Positions 50,145 through 61,179 of a DNA stretch of 64,000 bases are shown here, piece by piece. The position numbers and the translations under genes are program-made. Origin of the DNA: Lentzea kentuckyensis (GTDB taxonomy: Bacteria > Actinomycetota > Actinomycetes > Mycobacteriales > Pseudonocardiaceae); the NCBI RefSeq assembly GCF_002150765.1, contig NZ_MUYM01000072.1, positions 1-64,000 of the forward strand, in the 5' to 3' direction. Position 1 is the first letter of the stretch; each line of letters opens with the position of its first letter. A model generated the notes under the pieces. That model searched no databases and was not told where the DNA came from. It was given only the letters and a program-made list of their open reading frames with translations.

Positions 50145-52510
50145 GCCACCCTGGACCGGTGCGGGGTCCAGCGCAGGTGGACGTTCCGATCCGGAGAGTC
50201 CGCCCGCAGCAACGAAAGCCGCGGTCGCACGGCGTCGGTGCGCGCGCTCGGCGGTTTCCGGCTGCCGGCCTGGAACTGCACCGGCCAGTCGACACCGCGA
50301 TAGTCCTGCTCGGCGGCCGCGTGCAGGGTCCAGTGCGGGTCGTACAGGTGTGTGCGGCCGATCGCGCACAGGTCCGCGCGGCCCGCCAGCAGGATGGAGT
50401 TGACGTCGTCGTAGGAGGCGATGGCACCGACCGCGATGACGGCCGCACCGGGCACCTCGTGGCGGATCCGGTCGGCGAACGGGGTTTGGTACGAGCGGCC
50501 GTACGCCGGGCGTTCGTCCGCCGTCACCTGACCGGTGGAGACGTCGATCGCGTCGGCGCCGTGCGCGACGAACGCGCGGGCGATCTCCACGGCGTCGTGT
50601 TCGGTGTTGCCGTCGGGAGCCCAGTCGGTCGCGGAGACGCGCACGATCATCGGACGCTCGGCCGGCCACACGGCACGGACGGCGTCGAACACCTCCAACG
50701 GGAATCGCAGCCGGTTTTCCACCGTGCCGCCGTACGAGTCGGTGCGCTGGTTCGCGATCGGTGAGAGGAAGGACGACAGCAGGTAGCCGTGCGCGCAGTG
50801 CAGTTCGAGCAGGTCGAAACCGGCGGCGGCACCGCGCCGGGCGGCGGCGACGAACTCGGCCTTGATCCGGTCCATGTCGTCGCGGTCGACGACGCGCGGG
50901 ACGGGGGAGCCAGGTCCGTACGGCAGCGCGGACGGCCCGATGGTCTCCCAGTTGCCGTCGGGCAGAGGCTTGTCCATGCCCTCCCACATCAGGCGGGTCG
51001 AGCCCTTGCGCCCGGAGTGGCCCAGCTGGAAACCGATGCGGGCGGTGCTGCGCTCGTGCACGAACGACACGATCCGCGCCCACGAGTCGCGCTGCTCGTC
51101 GTTCCACAGGCCGGTGCAGCCCGGCGTGATGCGGCCCTCCGGCGAGACGCAGACCATCTCGGTCATCACCAGGCCCGCGCCGCCCATGGCCTTGGAGCCG
51201 AGGTGGACGAGGTGGAAGTCGCCCGGCACGCCGTCGACGGCGGAGTACATGTCCATCGGCGAGACGATCACCCGGTTCTTCAGCTCCAGGTTCCCGAGCC
51301 GGAACGGCTGGAACATCGCCGGGGCCACCGCCGAAAGCCCCTGGGAGGCGGCGAACGCGGTGTCGACGCGGTCGGCGAAGTCCGAGTCGCGGGTGCGCAG
51401 GTTGTCGTAGGTGATCCGGCGCGAGCGGGTCAGCAGGTTGAAGCAGAACCGGGTCGGCTCCTGCCCCGCGTACATGCCGATGTTCTCGAACCACTCCAGC
51501 GATGCCTGGGCGGCGCGCTGCGTCGACTCCACGACGGGGCGCCGTTCGGCCTCGTAGGCCGCCAGCGCGGTCTCGACGTCGCGGTGTTCGTGCAGGCAGG
51601 CGGCCAGGGCGAGGGAGTCCTCCATCGCGAGCTTGGTGCCGGACCCGATGGAGAAGTGGGCGGTGTGCGCGGCGTCGCCGACGAGGACGAGGTTGCCGTG
51701 GTGCCAACGCTCGTTGCGCACGGTGGTGAAGCTGAGCCACTTCGAGTTGTTGGCGAACACCTGGTGGCCGGCCAGTTCCTCGGCGAACAGCTCGCGGATC
51801 CGTTCGACGGCCCGGTCGTCGGAGACACCAGGCGGGAACTCCCGCGCGGTGTCGAAACCGGCCCGGCGCCAGACGTCCTCGTGCATCTCGACGATGAACG
51901 TGGAACCGCTGTCGGAGTAGGGATACCCGTGGACCTGCATGGTCCCCCACTCGGTGTCCTTGATGAAGAACTGGAACGCCTCGAACACCAGGTCCGTGCC
52001 GAGCCACATGTACTTGTTGTGGCGGCGGTCCAAAACAGGCCGGAAGACGTCCGAAAAGGACTGACGCACGAGCGAGTTGACGCCGTCCGCGCCCACCACC
52101 AGGTCGTGCGACCGGCGCAGTTCCTCGACGTCCGGGGCGGGGGTCGAGAAGTGCACCACCACGCCGAGATCGCGGCACCGGCGTTGCAACAGGCCGAGCA
52201 GCTCCTTGCGGCTCATCGCGGCGAACCCCTGCCCGCCGACGGTGTGGGTCTCGCCGCGGTGGTGGATGTCGATGTCCGTCCAGCGGGCGAACCGGCGTGC
52301 CATCGTGTCGGCGAACTCACGATCGGCGTTCTCGATCCCGCCGAGGGTCTCGTCGGAGAACACCACACCGAACCCGAAGGTGACGTCCGGGGCGTCGCGT
52401 TCCCAGACGGTGACTTCGTGCGCCGGGTCGAGCTGCTTCATCAGGGCGGCGAAGTACAGGCCACCGGGGCCGCCGCCGACGATGGCGATCTTCTGGGACG
52501 CGACCTTCAC
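50123..52510 (-). CDS. Fused FAD hydroxylase/old-yellow-enzyme oxidoreductase (aryl-CoA hydroxylase)
   Basis: A 795-residue bifunctional flavoprotein. Residues 1 to about 390 are an FAD monooxygenase (IAIVGGGPGGLYFAALM, DG motif GADGVNSLVRQ, VLVGDAAHTAHFSIGSG). Residues 400-760 form an NADH:flavin oxidoreductase/OYE barrel (FQPFRLGNLELKNRVIVSPM, DLLELHCAHGYLLSSFLSP). This fusion is known for salicylyl-CoA 5-hydroxylase and for 2-aminobenzoyl-CoA monooxygenase/reductase. The GTG start overlaps the CoA ligase stop. With the ligase it hydroxylates, and perhaps reduces, an aromatic acid as its CoA ester. Which substrate, salicylate or anthranilate, cannot be read from sequence. Confidence 0.92.
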   Translation of the reverse strand: MKVASQKIAIVGGGPGGLYFAALMKQLDPAHEVTVWERDAPDVTFGFGVVFSDETLGGIENADREFADTMARRFARWTDIDIHHRGETHTVGGQGFAAMSRKELLGLLQRRCRDLGVVVHFSTPAPDVEELRRSHDLVVGADGVNSLVRQSFSDVFRPVLDRRHNKYMWLGTDLVFEAFQFFIKDTEWGTMQVHGYPYSDSGSTFIVEMHEDVWRRAGFDTAREFPPGVSDDRAVERIRELFAEELAGHQVFANNSKWLSFTTVRNERWHHGNLVLVGDAAHTAHFSIGSGTKLAMEDSLALAACLHEHRDVETALAAYEAERRPVVESTQRAAQASLEWFENIGMYAGQEPTRFCFNLLTRSRRITYDNLRTRDSDFADRVDTAFAASQGLSAVAPAMFQPFRLGNLELKNRVIVSPMDMYSAVDGVPGDFHLVHLGSKAMGGAGLVMTEMVCVSPEGRITPGCTGLWNDEQRDSWARIVSFVHERSTARIGFQLGHSGRKGSTRLMWEGMDKPLPDGNWETIGPSALPYGPGSPVPRVVDRDDMDRIKAEFVAAARRGAAAGFDLLELHCAHGYLLSSFLSPIANQRTDSYGGTVENRLRFPLEVFDAVRAVWPAERPMIVRVSATDWAPDGNTEHDAVEIARAFVAHGADAIDVSTGQVTADERPAYGRSYQTPFADRIRHEVPGAAVIAVGAIASYDDVNSILLAGRADLCAIGRTHLYDPHWTLHAAAEQDYRGVDWPVQFQAGSRKPPSARTDAVRPRLSLLRADSPDRNVHLRWTPHRSRVAQSVNIS

Positions 52511-54093
52511 GTGAGCACCTCGTCCTCGACGATCTTGCGGAGTGCGAAGCGCTGCAGCTTGCCGCTCGCGTTGCGCGGCAACGAGGTGCGGAACCGCACG
52601 TCGCGCGGGTACTTGTACGGAGCGATGGTCCGCTTGACGTGGTCCTGGATCTCCCTGGCCTTCGCGGCGTCGCCCTCCACACCCTCGCGCAGCACCACGA
52701 AAGCGCACACGACCGAGCCGCGTTCGTCGTCCGGCTTGGCGACGACGGCCGACTCCAGCACGTCGGGGTGGGTGTCGATGGCCTCCTCGACCTCCGGGCC
52801 GCCGATGTTGTAGCCGGAGGAGACGATCATGTGGTCGCTGCGCGCGTGGTAGTGAAAGTAGCCGTCCTCGTCGCGGTGGAAGACGTCGCCGGTGACGTTC
52901 CAGCCGCTCACCACGTAGTCCTTCTGACGCGCGTCGTCGAGGTAGCGGCAGCCGACCGGGCCGATGACCCCCAACCGCCCCGGCTCGCCGGGACCGAGCT
53001 CCTCACCGTCAGATCCGAGCACGGTCGCGCGGTAGCCCGGCACCGGTTTCCCGGTGGAGCCAGGCCGGATGTCGTCGCCGGCGGCGGAGATGAAGATGTG
53101 CAACAACTCCGTGGCGCCGATGCCGTCGATCACCCGGAGCCCCAGCCGGTCGTGCAGCCGTTGCCAGGTCTCCCGCGGGATGTGCTCGCCGGCCGACACC
53201 GCGGTCCGCAGCCCGCCGAGTTTCGCCTCGCTGCCGTCCCGCAGGATCGCCTTGTACGCCGTCGGTGCCGTCGCGAGCACCGTGACCCCGTGCTGCCGCA
53301 CCAGATCCGCGACCTGCGCGGGGGTGGCGGCCTCGGTCAGCAGAGCGCACGCGCCCGCCCGCAACGGGAACACGACGAGCATGCCCAGGCCGAAGGTGAA
53401 GGCGAACGGTGCCGTGCACGCGACGAGGTCGTCCTCGTTCAGCCGCAGCACATGACGGCCGAAGGTGTTGTCGATGGACAGGATGTCGCGGTGGAAGTGC
53501 ACGGTGATCTTGGGGGTGCCGGTGCTGCCGGACGTGGGCGCCAGCAGCGCCACGTCGTCGGCGGCGGTGTCCACGGCGGTGAACTCCCCCGGCTTCGTCC
53601 CGGCACGCGCCGCGAGGTCGCCGTACGTCACCACCGTCAGCCGTGGCAGGGATCGGACGTCGTCGGCGAACCGGTCGTCCACCAACGCGATGGACGGACG
53701 GGTCCGCTCCACGATCGGCATGAGCTCGCGGGTGCGCAACGCGGCCATGGTCGTCACCACGACGCCGCCGGCTTTCAGCACGCCGAGCCACGCGGCGACC
53801 GTCCACGGGTTGTTGGGCGAACGCAGCAGAACTCGTTGTCCGGGCTGGAGTCCGAGGTCCGCGGTGAGCACCTCCGCCACCTGGTCGGCACGGGTGCGCA
53901 GCTCGCCGTAGGACCAGGTCTCCCCGTCGGGTGTGCGCAGGGCAGGACGGTCGGGGCCGAACTTCGCCGCCGGCACGTCGATCAGTTCGGTGGCGGCGTT
54001 GAGCCGGTCCGGGTAGGTCAGCTCGGGCGTCGTGAACTCGATCGTCGGCCACAGGGCCGCGGGTGGGAGGTGGTCGCGAGCGAACGTGTCCAT
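52507..54093 (-). CDS. Aryl-CoA ligase (benzoate/2-aminobenzoate type)
   Basis: A 528-residue AMP-forming CoA ligase that activates an aromatic carboxylic acid. The P-loop reads LLAPTSGSTGTPKI, A5 is DGIGATELLHIFISA, A8 is SGWNVTGDVFHRDEDG, and the catalytic Lys lies in NASGKLQRFAL. GATELLHIF is typical of benzoate- and 2-aminobenzoate-CoA ligases and differs from the fatty acyl-AMP ligase at 38-40 kb, which has a different hinge and substrate pocket. It feeds the adjacent fused hydroxylase, the start of which overlaps its stop by 4 bp. A thioesterase gene lies 38 bp upstream. Confidence 0.92.
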   Translation of the reverse strand: MDTFARDHLPPAALWPTIEFTTPELTYPDRLNAATELIDVPAAKFGPDRPALRTPDGETWSYGELRTRADQVAEVLTADLGLQPGQRVLLRSPNNPWTVAAWLGVLKAGGVVVTTMAALRTRELMPIVERTRPSIALVDDRFADDVRSLPRLTVVTYGDLAARAGTKPGEFTAVDTAADDVALLAPTSGSTGTPKITVHFHRDILSIDNTFGRHVLRLNEDDLVACTAPFAFTFGLGMLVVFPLRAGACALLTEAATPAQVADLVRQHGVTVLATAPTAYKAILRDGSEAKLGGLRTAVSAGEHIPRETWQRLHDRLGLRVIDGIGATELLHIFISAAGDDIRPGSTGKPVPGYRATVLGSDGEELGPGEPGRLGVIGPVGCRYLDDARQKDYVVSGWNVTGDVFHRDEDGYFHYHARSDHMIVSSGYNIGGPEVEEAIDTHPDVLESAVVAKPDDERGSVVCAFVVLREGVEGDAAKAREIQDHVKRTIAPYKYPRDVRFRTSLPRNASGKLQRFALRKIVEDEVLT

Positions 54094-54131
54094 CGGTGAG
54101 TCCTTCCGCGGGCGGCGGTCAGGCAGTGACG

Positions 54132-55034
54132 TCAAGCGGGGCGGATCATGCCCTCCTGGGCAACGGTGGCGAGGTGACGCTGGTCGCGGGTGAAGAAGCG
54201 GCCGGAACCCAGGCCGCGGCCCGACTCCGCGGCGACCGCTTCCTGCACGTAGAGCAGCCAGTCGTCGACCGGGCCCTGGCGGTGGAACCACATGGCGTGG
54301 TCGAGGCTCGCGGTGACCAGTCCGGGTTGCGCCCACGGCAGGTCCAGCACGCGCAGGACGGGTTCGAGGATCGTGTAGTCGCAGACGTAGGCCAGCGCGG
54401 CGAGGTCGCGCTGGGCGTCGGTGAGCCCGTCGACCGGGCGCAGCGGGTCGAACGGCTTGATCCACACCGCCTGGTGCGGGACCCGCTCGCCGTCGACCGC
54501 GAGGTAGACGGGACCGGGCACGTGCCGCATGTCGAAGCTGCGGCCGCCGGACCAGTAGGCCTTCGACTCCTCGGTCATCGTGCCGCCGGTGCGGCCGGCC
54601 AGGTAGTCCGCCGAGCCGGGCAGCTCGTCCGGGCCCGGCAGCTCGGAGGTGAACTCGGCCTGGAAGGTGCCGCTCGGCTCGCCGGCCGCGAAGTTCGCCA
54701 GGCAGACGTAGAGCGGCTTGCCGTTCTGGTAGCCGCGGACCTGCCGGGTGCTGTAGCCGCGGCCGTCGCGCAGCAGCTCCACCTCGTAGCGCACCTCCGC
54801 GCCGATGTCGGCGGGGCGCAGGAAGTAGCTGTGCATGGAGTGCATCGTCTTGCCGTCGGTGACCGAGCGCATGGCCGCGGCCGCCGCGGCGGCGACCAGG
54901 TCCCCGCCGTACGCCTTGGGCCACGGGCAGGGCTGGGTGACGGCGGTGAAGGCCAGGTCGAAGTGCTCCGGCTCGGCCTTCTCCAGGGTGATCGCCTCGG
55001 TGAAGATCGCGGAGGTTCCCAGCGGCCCGGTCAT
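54132..55034 (-). CDS. Acyl-CoA thioesterase (TesB-type double hotdog)
   Basis: A 300-residue thioesterase II family protein with two hotdog domains. VYGGDL-like KAYGGDLVAAAAAAA near residue 41, MHSMHSYFLRPAD near 65 and C-terminal WFHRQGPVDDWLLYVQEA with the catalytic Asp are family features. It releases the free acid from the hydroxylated aryl-CoA, presumably for ring cleavage. ATG 55034 overlaps the cupin stop by ATGA. The order cupin, thioesterase, ligase, hydroxylase suggests one minus-strand operon. Confidence 0.9.
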   Translation of the reverse strand: MTGPLGTSAIFTEAITLEKAEPEHFDLAFTAVTQPCPWPKAYGGDLVAAAAAAAMRSVTDGKTMHSMHSYFLRPADIGAEVRYEVELLRDGRGYSTRQVRGYQNGKPLYVCLANFAAGEPSGTFQAEFTSELPGPDELPGSADYLAGRTGGTMTEESKAYWSGGRSFDMRHVPGPVYLAVDGERVPHQAVWIKPFDPLRPVDGLTDAQRDLAALAYVCDYTILEPVLRVLDLPWAQPGLVTASLDHAMWFHRQGPVDDWLLYVQEAVAAESGRGLGSGRFFTRDQRHLATVAQEGMIRPA

Positions 55035-55513
55035 CGGGTCAGCCAGTCGCGCAGGTCCTCGTCCGGGACGTCGTCGAGGTTGACCACGATGTTCTCCGGC
55101 GTCCTGGTCGTCATCCAGGTGAGCGACTTGTTGCGGTCGAGGTTGCACTCGATGTGCGGCATGAACGGCGGCACGAACACCCAGTCGCCCTCCTCCATGT
55201 CGACGTAGTCCTCGAACTTCTCGCCGAAGTAGATCCGCGCACGGCCGGACAGCACGTATCCCCCGGTCTCGGCCTCACCGTGGTGGTGGGTGACCGAGCG
55301 GTAGCCGGGTTCGTTGGTGACCTTGCCGAACCACAGCCTCGTGGCCGGGGTGTGCTGGATGCTCACGCCGGAGATGCGGATCGCGCCACCGGAGTTCGCG
55401 GTGTCCGGGTTCTCGCTGCCACCGCGCGTCACCACCGGGGCGACCAGCCCGCTGGGCAGCCGGTACATCGAGTTGTCGCCTTCGAGCTGGTACTTGCTCA
55501 GGTCGGGCTCCAT
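55031..55513 (-). CDS. Small cupin protein, probable ring-cleavage dioxygenase or isomerase
   Basis: A 160-residue single-domain cupin. Metal-binding residues are recognisable in THHHGEAETGGYVLSG (His-rich motif 1 with Glu) and FVPPFMPHIECN (motif 2 His). It is much shorter than gentisate 1,2-dioxygenases of about 350 residues, so that assignment is unlikely. Single-cupin hydroxyanthranilate-type dioxygenases of about 180 residues are a better size match. It is the first gene of the minus-strand catabolic operon and is divergent from the RidA gene. Activity is inferred from context. Confidence 0.72.
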   Translation of the reverse strand: MEPDLSKYQLEGDNSMYRLPSGLVAPVVTRGGSENPDTANSGGAIRISGVSIQHTPATRLWFGKVTNEPGYRSVTHHHGEAETGGYVLSGRARIYFGEKFEDYVDMEEGDWVFVPPFMPHIECNLDRNKSLTWMTTRTPENIVVNLDDVPDEDLRDWLTR

Positions 55514-55517
55514 ATCT

Positions 55518-55552
55518 CGTATTCTTCACGACCGTCAGCTAGTGTCAATACG
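55518..55552. promoter_or_regulatory. Dyad operator in 40-bp divergent promoter
   Basis: CGTATT (55518-55523) and AATACG (55547-55552) are exact reverse complements; CAC (55527-55529) and GTG (55542-55544) extend the symmetry. This fills the 40 bp between the cupin and RidA genes, so a bound dimer would block both promoters. The PaaX-family gene at 56872 is the likely regulator. Confidence 0.55.
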
Positions 55553-55553
55553 C

Positions 55554-55967
55554 ATGAGGCCTGTAGCAGTGAACCCGGCCAGCCTTCCCGTCCCGCGCGG
55601 CTACTCGCACGGAACGCTCGCCGGCACCACGCTGTACCTGGGCGGTCAGACGGCCCTCGACGCCGACATGCGGATCGTGCCGGGCGGCATCGTCGAGCAG
55701 TTCCGCCAGGCGTTCGGCAACGTCCTCACCACCCTGCGCGAGGCGGGTGGCGAGCCGGAAGACCTGGTCAGCATCACGATCTACCTCACCGACATCCCGG
55801 ACTACCAGGCGCACGGCAAGGAGATCGGCAAGGTGTGGCGCGAGCTCGCCGGGCCCGTCTACCCGGCCATGGCGGGCATCGGCTGCACCGCGCTGTGGCA
55901 GCCGGAGGCCCTGATCGAGATCCTCGGGGTCGCCGTGATCCCCGAGGATCGACTGATCAGGCAATAG
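55554..55967 (+). CDS. RidA/YjgF-family deaminase
   Basis: A 137-residue protein of the RidA (enamine/imine deaminase) superfamily that also contains 2-aminomuconate deaminase. Features are GTTLYLGGQTALDADMRIV, IVEQFRQAFGNVLTTLREAG and the C-terminal EILGVAVIPEDR. The Arg that binds substrate carboxylates in RidA (usually in the C-terminal CVAR segment) is not obvious here, where GCTALWQPEALIEI occurs. Its place in an aromatic acid island suggests removal of an amino group from the ring or its fragment. It is divergent from the cupin gene and runs with the FAH hydrolase. Confidence 0.85.
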   Translation: MRPVAVNPASLPVPRGYSHGTLAGTTLYLGGQTALDADMRIVPGGIVEQFRQAFGNVLTTLREAGGEPEDLVSITIYLTDIPDYQAHGKEIGKVWRELAGPVYPAMAGIGCTALWQPEALIEILGVAVIPEDRLIRQ

Positions 55968-56000
55968 CGTTTTCATGATCAGCGAAATGGAGACGCGATA

Positions 56001-56882
56001 GTGAAGCTGGCTTCTCTGACCGTGGACGGCGTGCGACGCGCTGGCGTCGTGGACGGGCAGTCGATCACGCTGCTGTCCACCACGGTCGACGACATCGTGC
56101 GAGGCGCTCCCCTGGGAGTTCGTGGTGAGGTGCTGCCGCTGGCCGAGGTCCGCCTGGAGGCGCCGCTGCACCGCTTCAACCGCGACATCCTGTGCACCGG
56201 CTGGAACTACCTGGACCACTTCGAGGAGCTGAAGGGCAAACGCGGCGGGCAGGAACCGTCCTCACTGCCCGAGCACCCGACCTTCTTCACCAAGGGCCCG
56301 GACACCGTCATCGGCCCGTCCGACGACATCGCCTACGACCCGGACATCTCCGCGAGCTGGGACTACGAGGCCGAGATCGCGATGGTCATCGGCCGCGACG
56401 GCCGGTCGATCCCCGAGGAGAAGGCGCTGGACCACGTGGTCGGCTTCCTGGTGGCCAACGACGTCTCGCAGCGCGATCTCCAGCGCGCGCACGGCGGGCA
56501 GTGGCTCAAGGGCAAGAGCCTCGACGCCACCATGCCGCTCGGCCCGTGGCTGACCACCGTCGACGAGGTCGATCCCACCGGCATGCGGGTGCAGTGCGAG
56601 GTCAACGGTGTCCTGCTGCAGAACGCCTCCAGCGCGCAGATGGCGTTCTCCTTCGCCCGGATCATCGCCGAGCTCAGCCACGGCATGACCCTGCGTGCCG
56701 GCGATGTGATCCTCACCGGCACACCCAGCGGCGTCGGGAACGCCCGTGAGCCGCAGCTCTTCCTGCGCGACGGCGATCTCGTGGTGACTCGTGTCAGCGG
56801 ACTGGGCGAGCTGCGCAACACTGTCACCCTCACACCACTGGGCCGAGAAGGAGAAGGCGCTGAACGTCGCGGTGAAGAATGA
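56001..56882 (+). CDS. Fumarylacetoacetate hydrolase-family protein
   Basis: A 293-residue FAH-fold hydrolase, the class that opens acylpyruvates such as fumarylpyruvate, or decarboxylates oxo-acids, after aromatic ring cleavage. The fold begins at LCTGWNYLDHFEE, metal ligands are Glu residues in SWDYEAEIAMVIGRDG and Asp in VANDVSQRDLQ, and LTGTPSGVG is the family C-terminal motif. GTG 56001 follows GGAGA. It sits 33 bp after the RidA gene and overlaps the regulator gene by 11 bp. The exact dicarboxylic product depends on the ring-cleavage enzyme and is unknown. Confidence 0.92.
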   Translation: MKLASLTVDGVRRAGVVDGQSITLLSTTVDDIVRGAPLGVRGEVLPLAEVRLEAPLHRFNRDILCTGWNYLDHFEELKGKRGGQEPSSLPEHPTFFTKGPDTVIGPSDDIAYDPDISASWDYEAEIAMVIGRDGRSIPEEKALDHVVGFLVANDVSQRDLQRAHGGQWLKGKSLDATMPLGPWLTTVDEVDPTGMRVQCEVNGVLLQNASSAQMAFSFARIIAELSHGMTLRAGDVILTGTPSGVGNAREPQLFLRDGDLVVTRVSGLGELRNTVTLTPLGREGEGAERRGEE

Positions 56883-57698
56883 CGCCGACGTGGCTCTCGC
56901 CGGGCGCGACCGGCTCGGCCCGCTGATCGTCACGATCTTCGGCCTGTACGCGCGCGGCGAGGACAACTGGCTCTCCGTCGCGTCCGTCGTGCAGCTCATG
57001 GCGGACCTCGGCGTGGAGGGCCAGGCCGTGCGGTCGTCGATCTCCCGGCTGAAGCGTCGTGGCGTGGTCCGCAGCGACCGCCGTGACGGCGCCGCCGGTT
57101 ACGCCCTCGCCGAGCCGACCCTGGAGATGCTCGCCGAGGGCGACGCGCGGATCTTCGAACGCAGGCGTGCCACCGCCGAGGACGGGTGGCTCGTGGTCGT
57201 GTTCTCCGTGCCCGAGTCCGAACGCGACAAGCGCCACGCGCTGCGCACCAGCCTGACCCAGCTCGGTTTCGGCACCGCCGCGCCCGGCGTGTGGGTCGCT
57301 CCCGGCAACCTGGCCACCGAGACCCGCCGCACGCTGGCCCGCCGCGGCCTGGCCGAGTACGTCGACATCTTCACCGGCCAGCACTTCGCGTTCGGGGACC
57401 TGCGGTCGAAGGTGCGCGCGTGGTGGGACCTCGACGAGCTCGCCGACCTCTACGCCGACTTCCTGCGCCGCCACCGCCCCGAACTCGACGTCGCCATCGT
57501 CACGCCTGAGCAGGCGTTCGGGCTGTACGTGCCGATGCTGACCCAGTGGCGGCGCCTGCCCTACAGCGATCCCGGACTGCCCCTGTCCCTGCTTCCTCCC
57601 GGCTGGAACGGCGTGACGGCGGAAGCGTTGTTCGAGGAGCTGAACACCACGCTCAGCGCACCGGCGCGGGAGCACGCGCTGGCTGTGATCCACCGGAG

Positions 57699-57702
<4 letters not shown>
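56872..57702 (+). CDS. PaaX-family transcriptional repressor
   Basis: A 276-residue regulator of the PaaX/GntR-type winged-helix group, which in phenylacetate degradation senses the aryl-CoA. The N-terminal helix-turn-helix is LMADLGVEGQAVRSSISRLKRRGVV, and the long C-terminal domain (DGWLVVVFSVPESERDKRHALR, APGVWVAPG, EYVDIFTGQHFAFGD) is PaaX-like. GTG 56872 is chosen within the overlap with the FAH gene; the next GTG at 56890 is possible. It is the likely controller of the 50-57 kb island and its effector may be the aryl-CoA made by the ligase. Confidence 0.9.
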
Positions 57703-58877
<1,175 letters not shown>

Positions 58878-58950
58878 TCGCCACCTCGTCGTCGGCGACG
58901 CGGTCGGGTGGCCCCGCCCACCCGACCGCGTCAGACACTCTGCCGGGGTT

Positions 58951-58980
58951 GGAATATTCCACCGATCAGGTGACTGTCAA
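58951..58980 (-). promoter_or_regulatory. Kinase gene promoter with overlapping palindrome
   Basis: On the minus strand a perfect TTGACA (58980-58975) precedes TATTCC (58956-58951) by 18 bp, about 75 bp before the kinase start. The -10 overlaps the exact palindrome TGGAATATTCCA (58950-58961), a possible repressor site. Confidence 0.5.
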
Positions 58981-58999
58981 CCGTCAAACCACCAGTTGA

Positions 59000-59017
59000 G
59001 ACGCGACGGGGCGCGTC
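59000..59017 (-). terminator. Short GC hairpin after subtilase gene
   Basis: GACGCG (59000-59005) pairs with CGCGTC (59012-59017) over a 6-nt loop, about 20 bp downstream of the subtilase stop. The stem is short and lacks a U-tract, so this is a weak call. Confidence 0.35.
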
Positions 59018-59036
59018 GCAACGCGGTTGACCAGGG

Positions 59037-60959
<1,923 letters not shown>

Positions 60960-61004
60960 AAACGCCCCTCTCATCCGAGACAAGCCTTGTGCAGGCGCAC
61001 GGAC

Positions 61005-61022
61005 CGCGATCGGCCGATCGCG
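61005..61022. promoter_or_regulatory. Perfect 18-bp palindrome in divergent promoter region
   Basis: CGCGATCGGCCGATCGCG reads the same on both strands. It lies 46 bp upstream of the subtilase start, in the 220-bp region divergent to the Clp-type gene. It is a good candidate operator or cruciform site. No dedicated regulator is adjacent. Confidence 0.5.
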
Positions 61023-61179
61023 CAACGGAACCGTGACGCCCGACAGAGACGTCGTCGCAGCCGAGGTTTCGTAACCGAAAAAGTTGGGTATCGGCCCAAA
61101 TGACTCCGTCGGGACCACGCGATCTGGTCCTTTCGCGGCGCGGTCTGTGCTCTTCGGCCACAAGGCGCAGGATTGAGAC

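Noticed and set aside
55031-55513. Cupin as gentisate 1,2-dioxygenase
   Set aside because: At 160 residues it is about half the size of known bicupin gentisate dioxygenases; left as a small cupin of unknown activity.
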